Origin: Pseudomonas sp. J452
Lineage (GTDB): Bacteria > Pseudomonadota > Gammaproteobacteria > Pseudomonadales > Pseudomonadaceae
Direction: 5' to 3'
NCBI RefSeq assembly: GCF_024666525.1
Contig: NZ_CP088294.1
Span: forward strand, 620,001 to 684,000
DNA length: 64,000 bases
Below the pieces are notes generated by a model, which had not been told where the DNA came from, did not search any database, and saw only the letters and a program-made list of their open reading frames with translations. Shown piece after piece: positions 45,001 to 57,000 of this stretch. Position 1 is the first letter of the stretch, and each line of letters opens with the position of its first letter. The position numbers and the translations under genes are program-made.

Positions 45001-48000
45001 CCTGGGCATTGGTCAGTGCCTGCAGATCCGCCGTTTCAATGGCGCCCACCTGTGCCGTGGTCAGGCTGGCAATCTGCGCCGTACTCAGCTTGCTCAGCTG
45101 CAGCGAAGTCAGCGCGGCAATTTGCTCGACGGTCAAGGCAGCCAGATCGGCATTTTCCATCGCGGCCAGCTGGGCAGTGGTCAAGTGTGCCAGGTCGGGA
45201 GTTTCCAGAGCCACGACTTGCGCGGTGGTCAGGGCAACGATCTGCGCCGTACTCAGGGCCGCGATTTGATCGCTGGTCAGCGCAGCAATCTGGTCACTGG
45301 TCAGCGCCGCGAAGTCGGCGGTTTCCAACGCACGCACCTGGGCGGTGGTCAAAGCCTCGATTTGCGTCTGGGTCAGCGCCTTGACCTGGGCAGTCGTGAG
45401 CGCAGCCACCTGGCTGGTGCTCAGGGCTTGCAGGTCGGCCACTTCCAGGGCAGCAATCTGATCCGTGGTCAGCTTGGAGAGCTGCAGGGTACTCAGGGCA
45501 GCGGCCTGTTCCGTGGTCAGGGCGGCGATCTGCTCGACGCTGAAGGCCACCAGATCGGCGGTTTCCAGGGCCGCTACCTGATCCGAGGTCAGGGCCGCCA
45601 CCTGAGCGGTGCTGAGCGCAGCAATCTGCGCAGCACTGAGGCTGGAGATGACTGCCGTGGCTATCGCGGCCAGATCAGCCTCTTGCAAGGCGGCAACCTG
45701 GTCGACGCTGAGGGCAGCCAGTTGAGCAGAATTGAGTGCCCCAGCCTGGGCAGTGGTCAGGGCAATGATCTGCGCCACCGTCAGCGCTGCCACATCTGCG
45801 CTTTCCAGCGCACTGATCTGGGCCGTAGCCAACGCGGCAACCTGCGCAGTGGTCAGCGCCTCGACCTGGGTAGTGGTCAAACCCACAACCTGGGCGGTAG
45901 TCAGTGCTGCAACCTGGGCAGTGGTCAGCTTGACCAACTGAGCGGCGGTGAGCGCAGCCAGATCGGCCACTTCGATGGCACGGATCTGCGTGGTACTCAG
46001 TGCCTGCAATTGGTCACTGCCGAGCGCTGCGACTTGCGCCGAGGTCAAGGCAGTGATCTGCGCCGTGCTCAGGGCATGCACATCAGCGGTTTCCAGGGCG
46101 GCAATCTGGGCCGTACTCAGGGCCGCGATTTGCGCGGTAGTCAGCGCAACAACCTGTTCGGTGGTCAGCGCAGCAACCTGAGCGGTTTTCAGACCGGCCA
46201 GGTCGGCTACTTCGATGGCGCGAATCTGGCTACTGCTCAGCACCTGCAGATCCGCCACTTGCAAGGCACCGACCTGCTCACTGGTCAGGGCGGCAACTTG
46301 CGCGGTGGTCAGGGCCGCCACCTGGGCGGTGGTCAGCGCAACGATCTGCGCGGCGGTGAGGGCCGCAATATCGGCGATTTCCAGCTGCGCGATCTGGCTC
46401 GGCGACATCGCCGCCAGATCGACCGTCTCAATCGCAGCCACTTGTTCAGTGGTCAGGGCCTGCAATTGCGCAGCACTCAGCGCCTGGATCTGTACCGAGG
46501 TCAGACCGGCAATCTGGTCGCTGCGCAGCGCGGCGAGGTCAGCCGTTTCCAGCGCCTCGATCTGTGCAGTGCCCAGGGCCTGCAGGTCAGCCAGTGCCAG
46601 AGCAGTCATCTGCGCGGTGGTCAGGGCCACGATCTGCGTGGTGGTCAACGCCGCGGCCTGGGCCGTGGTCAGGGCATCGATCTGCTCGGCGGAGAACACG
46701 GCCAGGTCGGCCGCTTCGATGGCACGAATCTGCGTGGTGGTCAGCGCGGCGATCTGGGCCAGGGTCAGGTTCTGCACCTGGGCCGTGGTCAGGGCGGCAA
46801 TCTGCGCCGCCGTCATGGCGACCAGATCCTGGGTTTGCAGGGCGGCCACTTGGCTGACGGTCAGGCTGCTGACCTGAACGGTGGTCAGGGCGGCGACTTG
46901 GCTGCTGGTCAGGGCGGCCACTTGTTCGACAGTCAGGGCACGCAGATCGGCGGTTTCCAGGGCACGAATCTGCGCCGTGGTCAGCGCAGCCACGTCGGCC
47001 ACTTCCAGGGCGGCGACCTGGGCGGTGCCCAGTGCAACGATCTGATCGGTGGTCAGTGCGGCCATCTGCGCCGTCGTCAGGCTTGTCAACTGGTCAGCCG
47101 AGAGCACGGCGACATCCGCCGTATCCAAGGCACGTACCTGCGCAGTCGTCAGGGCCGGGATCTGCTCCTGGGTCAGCGCCTGCACCTGGGCGGTAGTCAG
47201 CGCGGCAATCTGCGCGGTGGTCAGGGCTGCCAGGTCGGCCGTCTGCAGGGACGCGATCTGCGCGGTTGGCAGGTTGGCGATCTGCGCCGTGGTCAGGGCG
47301 GTAGGTTGAGCGCCGCTCAGGGCGATCACCTGTTCCTGACTGAGGGCCGCCACATCCGCGGTTTCCATGGCGGCGATCTGCGCGCTGCTCAGGGAGGCGA
47401 TTTGCGTGGTGGTCAGCGCCTGCACCTGAGTGGAGGTCAGGGCCACGATCTGCGCGGTGGTCAAGGCTTGCACGTCGACCACTTCCAGTGCGGCGACTTG
47501 CGTCTGGGTCAGGGCGGCGACCTGTTCGGTACGCAGAGCAGCTATCTGCTCGGTGGTCAGGGCAACCACCTGGGCGGTGCCCAGCGCTGCCAGATCAGCA
47601 GTTTCCAGTGCACGCAGCTGGACAGTGCTCAACGCCTGCAGCTGTGCCGTGCTCAGCGCCGCAGCCTGAGCCGTGGTCAGAGCAACGATCTGCGCCGTGG
47701 TCAGCGCAACCAGGTCCTCGGTCTCCATGGCACGAATTTGCGCCGTGGTCAGCGCAGCCACCTGAGCCGTATTCAGTGCCGCTGCCTGAGTGCTGGTCAG
47801 CGCCACGATCTGAGCGGTACTCAGGGCTACCAGATCAGCCGTTTCGATAGCGCGCAGCTGCGTAGCGCTGAGCGCCGGCAAATCGCCGACTTCGATGGCG
47901 GCAATCTGGGCCGAGGTCAGGGCAACGATCTGCGACGTGGTCAAAGCGGCCAACTGGTCGCTACCCAGCGCAGCAATCTGATCGCTGGTCAGCGCAGCCA

Positions 48001-51000
48001 GATCGGCAGTTTCGATCTGACGAATCTGCGCGGTGCTCAATACAGCCAGGTCAGCGGCTTCTACCGCAGCCATTTGCTCAGTGGTCAGGGCACGAATCTG
48101 TGCACTGCTCAGGGCAGCAAACTGGGCGGTGCTGAGGGCGGCGATCTGGGCAGTGGTCAAGGCGGCCAGATCTTCGGTTTCCATGGTCAGCAGCTGAGCG
48201 GTGCTCAGAACCTGCAGATCGGCGATCTGCAAGGCGGCCGCTTGGGCCGTGGTGAGTGCGGCAATCTGCGCAGTGGTCAACGCCGCTGCCTGGGCAGTAG
48301 TCAGGGCAATGATCTGATCGCTACTCAGGCTGGCCAGATCAACCGTCTGCAGGGCTTGCACCTGAGCAGTTGTCAGGGCACTGATCTGCGCGGTGCTCAG
48401 CGCCTGTACCTGGGCGGTGCTCAATGCCACCACCTGGGCCGTGGTCAGAGCAACCAGATCCTGGGTCTGCAGGGCCGCGACCTGGGCGGTGGTCAGGCTG
48501 GCGACCTGCGCGGTAGTCAGGGCCGCCACTTGTGCTGTGGTCAGTGCCACCACCTGGGCAGTGCTGAGCGCTACCAGGTCGGCAGTTTCCAGGGCACGGG
48601 CCTGGGCCGTGGTGAGGCCGGCAATATCTTCCAGCTCCAGCGCACGAACCTGGGCGGTAGTCAGCGCAGCAATCTGATCGGTGCCCAGTACAGCGATCTG
48701 GGCCGAACTCAACGCCACGATCTGCGCGGTCGACAAGGTTGCCAGATCGGCCGTCTCGATCGCCTTGATCTGGCTGCTGCTCAACGCTGCCAGCTGGTCG
48801 GAGCTCAGCGTTTGCAGTTGGGCGCTACTCAACGCCACCACCTGAGCAGTGGTCAGAGCAGCAACATCAGCGGTTTCCAGGGCAGCAATCTGCGCCGTAG
48901 TCAGGGCTGCTACCTGAGTAGTGGTCAGCGCCGCTACCTGGTCAGTCAGCAAGGCCTGGATCTGATCGCTGGTCAGCCTGACCAGGTCGGCGGTTTCCAG
49001 CGCAGCAATTTGTACCGTGCTAAGGGCCGCAGTCTGTTCGGTAGTCAGGGCCGCTACCTGGGCAGTACTCAGCGCAACAATCTGGGCCGTGGTCAGTGCC
49101 TGCACATCCTCCACTTGCAAGGCCTGCACCTGCGCAGTGCTCAGCGCCGCCAGTTGCTCGGTGCTCAATGCCGCGACCTGGGCGGTGGTCAGCGCAACGA
49201 TTTGCGCCGTGGTCAGGGCCGCCACATCGACGGTATCCAGGGCACGAATCTGCGCGGTACTGAGTACGGCCAGATCCTGGGTCTGCAGGGCCGCCACTTG
49301 GGCGCTGCCCAGGGCAGCAATCTGCACGGTACTGAGAGCGGCATACTGTGCCGTGCCAAGAGCAACAACCTGCGCGGTAGTGAGAGCCGCCAGATCTTCG
49401 GTCTGCAGGACCTGCAGCTGAGCATTGCTGAGTGCCGGGATATCCTCGACCTCGATGGCGGCAATCTGTGCACTGGTCAGCGCCAGCACCTGAGCGGTAC
49501 TCAGGGAGCCAATCTGATCGGAGCTCAGGGCCGCAATCTGCGAGGTTTTCAACGCCGCCAGGTCATCGGTGGCCATGGCCCGTATTTGCACGGTGGTCAT
49601 GGCATTCAATTGTTCAGGCGTGAGGGCACGCACCTGCGCGGTGGTCAGCCCGACCACCTGCTGGGTGCTAAGTGCTTCCACTTGCGCGGTGCTCAGGGCT
49701 TCGATCCGATCGGTGCCCATGGCCGCCAGATCGACCGTTTCGATGGCGCGCACCTGGGCGGTCGACAGAGCAGCCAGCTGTTCAAAGGTCAGGGCAGCAG
49801 CCTGCGCCGTGCTCAACGCGGCAATTTGTGCGGCGCTCAGCGCAGCGATGTCCACGGTATCCAGGGACGTCAGCTGGTGGGTGTTGAGAGCCTCGATCTG
49901 CGCGGTCTTCAGCGCAGCGACCTGAGCCGAGTTCAGAGCCACCACCTGATCGGTGGTCAGCGCCGCCACATCGACGGTCTCCAGGGCAGCGACCTGGGCG
50001 GCTGTCAGTGCTTCGATCTGCTCGACAGCCAACGCACGCACCTGGGCGGTGGTCAACGCGACAATCTGCGAGGTACTGAGCGCTGCCACCTGGGCCAGGC
50101 TCAGGGACACCAGTTGGGCGGTGGTCAGTGCCGCGACATCGGCGGTTTCCAGCGCACGCAGTTGAGTAGTGGTCAAGGCGGCCAGCTGGCCAAGGGACAG
50201 CTCACGCACCTGAGCGGTGGTCAGCGCGGCAATCTGGCTATTATCCAGTGCGACAATATCAACCGTGTCCAGAGCCCCCAACTGAACAGTCGTCAGGGCG
50301 GCAATCTGCTCGGTGGTGAGCGCCGCTACCTGCACGGAAGACAGGGCGGCAATCTGCGCGGAACTCAAGGCGCGCAGGTCGGCTGTTTCCAGTGCGGCAA
50401 TCTGCGCAGCAGTGAGGGCGGCGACCTGTTCAACCGTGAGTGCAGCCGCCTGAGCAGTAGTCAGCCCCGGGATACTGGCGGTCGAGAGCTTGGCGATGTC
50501 CTCAGGTTCCATGGCGGCCAACTGGGCCGGGGAAAGCGCAGCCAACTGGGCTGAGCCCAGCGCCCGCACTTGAGTCTGGGTCAACGCAACAATCTGGTCG
50601 GTGGTCAGGGCCGCGACGTCCTGGGTTTCCAGGGCGGTGATCTGCTCGGTGGTCAATGCCGCGATTTGCGCCGAATTGAGCGCAGCGACCTGGGCACTGG
50701 TAAGGCCAGCGATAGTGGCGGAGGACAGCGCCGCCAGATCGACAGGTTCCAGGGCAGCGATCTGCGCGGTGCTCATCGCAGCGATCTGTGCCGAGGTCAG
50801 CGCCGGAGCCTGGTCTTCAGTCAGGGCATAGATTTGCGCAGTGGTCAGCACCGCGACCTGCGCAGGAGTCAGCGCGCGAATGGCCGCAGTAGAAAGCGCG
50901 GCCAGGTCATTGGTTTCCAGCGCCGGAATCTGATCGGTAGTCAGGGCAACCAGTTGTGCCGAAGTCAGAGCGACCACCTGGTCTTCGCTGAGGGCGGCAA

Positions 51001-54000
51001 TCTGTGCCGTACTCAAGGCACGGATATCGGCGGTTTCCAGCACAGCGATCTGCGCCGGAGACAGCACATTGAACTGCTCGGTAGACAGTGCCTGAACTTG
51101 GGCGGTGGTCAGCGCAACGATCTGCGCCGTGCCAAGCCCCGTCAGGTCATCAACCTCCAGCGCGGCGATCTGCTCAGTACTCAAGGCAACGACCTGAGCG
51201 GTGCTCAAGGCTGCGACTTGCTGGGCACTCAGTGCCTGCACCTGTTCGGTGGTCAGGGCCGCAATCAGGCTGGTGCTCAGCCCACGAATCGAGGCGGTAC
51301 TGAGCAAGGCCAGGTCACCCGCCTCCAGAGCAGCAAACTGCTCGCTGGTCAGCGCCCCCAGTTGCGCACTGGTCAAGGCCACGACTTGTTCATTGGTCAG
51401 GGCAACGATCTGTGCGCTGGTCAAGGCGCGGAAGTCCTGGGTTTCCAGGGCGCGCAACTGCACAGTGGTCAGAGCCGCTATCTGCTCTGTGCTCAGCGCC
51501 GCGGTCTGTTCCGTGGTGAGGGCGGCGATGCTGGCCGTCGACAGCACGTTGAGGTCATTCAGCTCCAGAGCGCCCAGCTGTGCCGTGGTCAACTTGGCAA
51601 TCTGCGCGGTGCTCAGCGCCGCCGCCTGGGCGGTGGTCAGGGCGATGATCTGCTCGGCACTCAGGGCTTGTAGGTCAGCGGTTTCCAGCGCGCGAATCTG
51701 CGCCGTGGTCAGCGCTTCGATCTGCTCGGTGGTCAGGCCAGCCACCTGGGCGCTGCTCAGGGCGGCAATCTGCACGGTGCTCAGGGCACGCACCAGCGCG
51801 GTGTTCAGCGCACCGACTTGGTCAGCGGAAAGCACCGCCAGATCCTGGGTTTCCAGGGCACGCAGCTGCGCCGTAGTCAGCGCGGCTACTTGCTCAGTGG
51901 TCAGGGCGACCACCTGGGCGGTGGTCAGCGCCAAGATAGATGCAGTCGACAACTCGCTGAAATCAGCGGTTTCCAGTGCGGCCACTTGCTCTGCCGTCAG
52001 CTTGCTGATTTGGCTCGAGGTCAGGGCAACGACCTGGGCGCTGCTCAGGGCCGCAATCTGTGCGGTATTCAGCGCCAGCAGCTGATCGCTGCTGAGTGCC
52101 GCAATCCCCGCGGTAACCAGTTGCGCCAGATCCACGGTTTCCAGCGAAGCCAGTTGCGAGGTAGTCAGCGCCAGGATCTGCGACGAAGTCAGGGCAGCCG
52201 CCTGATCGCTGGTCAGGGCAACGATCTGCTCCTCATTGAGTACGCGCACCTGTGCCGTACCCAGGGCACGAATGCCGGCAGTACCCAGCGCCTGCAGATC
52301 CTGAGTCTGCAGGGATGGCAGTTGCGCGGTAGAAATGCTGGCAACCTGCGCGGTGGTCAACGCCGCCACTTGCTCGGTGGTCAGCGCGATCAGCTGCTCA
52401 TTGCTCAGAGCACGCAGATCTGCAGTTTCCAGCGCGCGCACCTGGGCCGTGGACAGCGACGCCAGTTGTGCGGTGGTCAGTTCCGCCACTTGTGCGGAAG
52501 ACAGGGCCTGTATGGCGGCGACAGTCAGCTGGGCCAGGTCGATAATTTCCAGCGCGGCAATCTGCTCGCCAGTCAGGCTGGCGACCTGGGTGGTGGTCAG
52601 CGCCGCGACTTGAGCGGTGGTCAGGGCCTCGATCTGTTCCGGGCTCAGGCTGGCCAGGTCGGCAGTTTCCAGGGCGCGCACTTGCACCGTGGTCAATGCG
52701 GCAATCTGCGTGCTGCTCAGGGCCGCCAGCTGAACATTGCTCAAGCTACCGATGGCGGCAGTGGAGAGCGCAGCCAGGTCGGCCGTTTGCAGAGCGGCAA
52801 TCTGCGTGGTGGTCAGTTTGCTGACCTGTTCGGTGCTCAGCGCTGCCGCTTGAGCAGTGGTCAGCGCCACAATCTGCGCGGTACTGAGCTGGCGCAGGTC
52901 ACTGGTTTCCAGTGCACGGATCTGCGCAGTGTTCAGGGCCGCCACCTGGGCGGTGGTCAGCGCCTGGATATGGGCGGTACTCAAGGCCACCACATCGGCA
53001 GTTTCCAGTGCGGCAATCTGCGCAGTGGTCAATGCCCGCACCTGGGCCGTAGTCAGAGCCTTGATGTCTTCGGTTTGCAACGCACGGATCTGTGCCGTGC
53101 TGAAGACCGCCAGATCCGCGGTTTCCAGCGCCGCAACTTGCTTGCTGGTCAGCGCAGTAACTTGTGCAGCTGTCAGCGCTTGCGCCTGTGCAGTGGTCAA
53201 TGCGACCAATTGCGCAGTGCTGAGCTGAACCAGATCAGTGGTTTCCAGCGCGACTACCTGCTCTGTAGTCAGGGCTGCGACCTGCTCGGTACCCAGCCCC
53301 TTGATCTGTTCGGTGGTCAGCGCCTTGATCTGGGCACTGGTCAGCGCCTGGGTCTGCGCAGTGGTCAGAGCCTCCACCTGGGCAGTGGTCAGAGCTGCGA
53401 TCTGTGCGGCGGTCAGCTTGCTTATAGCCAGCGTACTGATAGCCGCCAGGTCGGCAGTTTGCAACGCGCGCACCTGGCCCGTGCTCAGACTGGCAACCTG
53501 AGCCGAAGTAAGAGCCGCGGCTTGAGCGGTCCCCAGTGCGACCAGCTGTGCAGTAGAGAGTGCCTTGATATCGGCAGTTTCAATCGCCTGCACCTGGATG
53601 GTGGTGAAGGCCGCCACCTGTGCGGTGGTCAGGGCCGCTACCTGTGCAGTGGTCAGACTGCGCACAGCGGCGGTATCCAATGTGCGCAGGTCAACGGTTT
53701 CGATGGCACGAACCTGCGCGGTGGACATCACCGCGATCTGGGTCGAGCTCAGCGCAGCAGTATGCGCAGTGGTCCAGGCAGCGATCTGCGCGGTGGTCAG
53801 TGCAGCGATCTGCGCGGTAGTCAGCGCGCCAACCTGGCGGGCGATCTGCTGCGAGGCACTCAGTGGGTCATTCAGCGCGGCCACTTGAGCGGTACTCAGC
53901 GCCACCATCTGCGGAATGGTCAGGGCCGCAACCTGGGAAGCCGTGAGAGCGTTGACCTGGGCAGTGGTCAGCGCCTTGATATCAGTGGTTTCGATCGCCT

Positions 54001-57000
54001 GAATCTGGCGCGTAGTCAGGTCATCAATCTGGGTGGTGAGTACGCTGGCAATTTGCGCCGTGGTCATGGCCGCAATGGCCGAGGTCGCCAGGGCCGCCAG
54101 ATCGGTGGTTTCCAGCTTCTGTACCTGGGCGGTGGTCAACGCCGCTACTTGTGCGTTACTCAGGGCAGCAGCTTGAGCGGTAGTAAGGGCAACAATCTGC
54201 GCAGTGGTCAGGCTGACCATTTGCGCCGCCGTGAGCCCCTTGATGGCCGCGGTGCTCAGGGCGGCCAGATCGGCCACCTCCAGTTTCTGCAGTTGCGCAG
54301 TAGTGAGTGCGGCAACTTGCGCCGAAGTCAGGGCCTTGGCTTGCGCCGTGGTCAGCGCAACGATCTGCGCCGTAGTCAGACCCTTGATGTCTGCCGCGTC
54401 GATCGCGGCCACTTGTGCGGTACTCAAAGCCGCCAGCTGAGTCACGCTGAAAGCGCCAATCTGAGCAGAGCTCAACGCTTTGATATCGTCGACTGCGAGC
54501 GCCGGCAGGTCTGCCGTGTCGATGGCAGCAATCTGTGCGGTGGTCAGGCCAGCCATCTGCGTCGGAGTCAGCGCAGCAATCTGCGCAGAGCTCAACAAAG
54601 TGATATCCGCCGCGCTGAAAGCCTGAATATCGGCTACGTCCATCTTGCTCAGTTGCGCCGTGGTCAGGGCCGACACTTGTGCATCGGTCAACGCCACAAC
54701 CTGAGCGGTGGTCAGCCCGGTGATGGCTGCCGTCGAGATGGCGGCCACGTCCGCCACCTGCATGGCGGCAATTTGTGCCGTGGTCAGGGCTCCAACCTGA
54801 GCAGCGGTCAGTGCTTCGGCCTGGGCAGTGGTCAGCGCCTGCAACTGGGCGTTGCTGAGTTTCTGTAGCTGGGCAGCGGTCAAGCCCTTAATAGCCGCCG
54901 TAGTCAGCGCCGCAATATCAGCCACTTCGATAGCTGCGACCTGGGTCGTGGTCAAAGCCGCCACCTGGGCAGCGGTCAACGATGCAGCTTGCGCCGTGGT
55001 CAGCGCCACAATCTGGTCGCTGGTGAGCTTGGCGAAATCAGCCGGTTCCATGGCCGCCAACTGCGCGGTGGTCAGGGCGGCAATTTGCTCATCGGTCAAC
55101 GCCACGACCTGGGCGGTCGTCAAGCCAGCAATAGCAGAGGTCTTGATGGCGGCAAAGTCCGCCGTTTCCAGAGCGGAAATATTGTCGGTGCTAATGGCGC
55201 CCAACTGGGCGGCTGACAGGGCTGCCGCCTGTGCGGTAGTCAGAGCAACCAGCTGAGCCGTGGTCAGCGCGTTGATTTGCGCAGTAGTCATACCGGCGAG
55301 CACGCCGGGAGCCACGACCGGAACGTCTGCAGCATCAATGGCTGCGACCTGCGCAACACTCAAGCCTGCCACCTGGGTCACGCTCAGGGCGCCGATCTGC
55401 GCCGAACTCAGTGCAGCCATGTGCGCAACCGTCAGAGCCTTGACATCGGCCAGATCCAGCTTGGCGATTTGCGCGGTGGTCAGCGCCTGCACCTGGGCAT
55501 TGCTCAGGGCGGCAATTTGCGCGGTAGTGAAGCCGGGGACCGCAGCCGTCGACAGTGCGGCAATATCCGCTACCTCAATCGCCGCCACCTGCGCCGTACT
55601 CATGGCGGCAAGCTGGGTCGACTTCAGAGCCTGCACCTGGAGGGTGGTCAGGGCCGCAATCTGGCCCGCACTGAGCGCAGCGACCTGGGCGTTGCTCAAG
55701 GCAGCCACTGCCGCCGTGCTCAAACCGGCGATATCCACCACTTCAATCGCCGCGATCTGGGCGGTGGACATGCCACCCACCTGCCCGGCAGTCATTGCAC
55801 CCAACTGGCTGGAAGACAAGGCCTCGATATGATCGGTGGTCAGCGCCTGTACATCGGCAATATCCAGTTTGGCCATCTGCGCGGTGGTCAAGGCCTGCAC
55901 CTGAGCATCGCTCAGGGCGGCAATTTGCGCCGTGGTGAAGCCGGTGATAGCGGCTGTAGACAGGGCGGCAACATCTGCCACCTGCATCGCCTGGATCTGC
56001 GCAGTGGTCAGCGCTGCCAACTGGATGGCGCTGAGATTGCTGACTTGCAAAGTGGTCAGGGCCACCACTTGAGCGGTGGTCAGGGCACCAAGCTGGGTGG
56101 TGCTCAGGCTATCGATAGTCTCGCCACTCAACCCCGGCACATCGGCCACTTCAATGGCCTGCACCTGGGCGGTACTCAGGCCGGCAATCTGCGCGGCAGT
56201 CAGCGCGCCAATCTGGGCGGAGCTCAGAGCCACCACCTGCGCGCTGGTCAACGCCTGTACATCTGCCACATCCATGGCCGCTACTTGCGCGGTGGTCAGG
56301 GCCGCCACTTGCGCAGTAGTCAAATTGGCGACCTGGACGGTGGTCAGGGCTTTCACCACCAAAGGATCGAGCACCGCCACATCAGCAACTTCCAGTGCAG
56401 CCACCTGAGCGGTAGTGAGCTTGGAGATTTGTGCCGTGGTCAGCTCTGCCGCCTGCGCGGTGGTCAGGGCCACCATCTGTGCAGTGGTCAGGGCCACGAT
56501 CTGCGCGGTAGTCAAACCACTGATGACACTGGGGTCCAGAGCAGGAATATCGGCCGCATCGATGGCCTGCAGCTGGGCCGAACTCAACCCCTTGACCTGC
56601 ACGCTACTGAGCGCGCCAATTTGGGCAGAATCCAGCGCGGCAATTTGCGCCGTACCCAGCGCACCCAAGTCGGCAGACTCCAGCTTCTCGATCTGAGCAG
56701 TTGTCAAAGCCGCAACCTGAGCAACGGACAAGGCCGCGGCCTGGGCAGTCGTCAGGCTGGCGATCACACCCGTAGACAGACTGGCCAGGTCGGCCGTCTC
56801 CATGGCTACAACCTGCGCGGCAGTCAGTGCCTTGACCTGGGCACTGGTCAGTGCGGCCGCCTGCTCAGTAGTCAATGCGACGATCTGCGCGGTGGTCAGC
56901 GCGGCCACATCGGCCGTTTCCAATACCTGCAGCTGATCGGTCGTCAGCTTGGCAAAATCTTGGGTCTCCAAGGCGGCCGCTTGGGCAGTAGTCAACGCCT

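Noticed and set aside
38390..50554. 4054-codon open frame on the plus strand
   Set aside because: It is antisense to the giant octad gene and runs on into the GT41 gene in antisense. Its Arg/Gly/Gln/Leu pattern is the mirror of the repeat codons, it starts inside another gene and has no ribosome site.
51818..54868. 1016-codon plus-strand frame
   Set aside because: Same antisense shadow of the repeat array.
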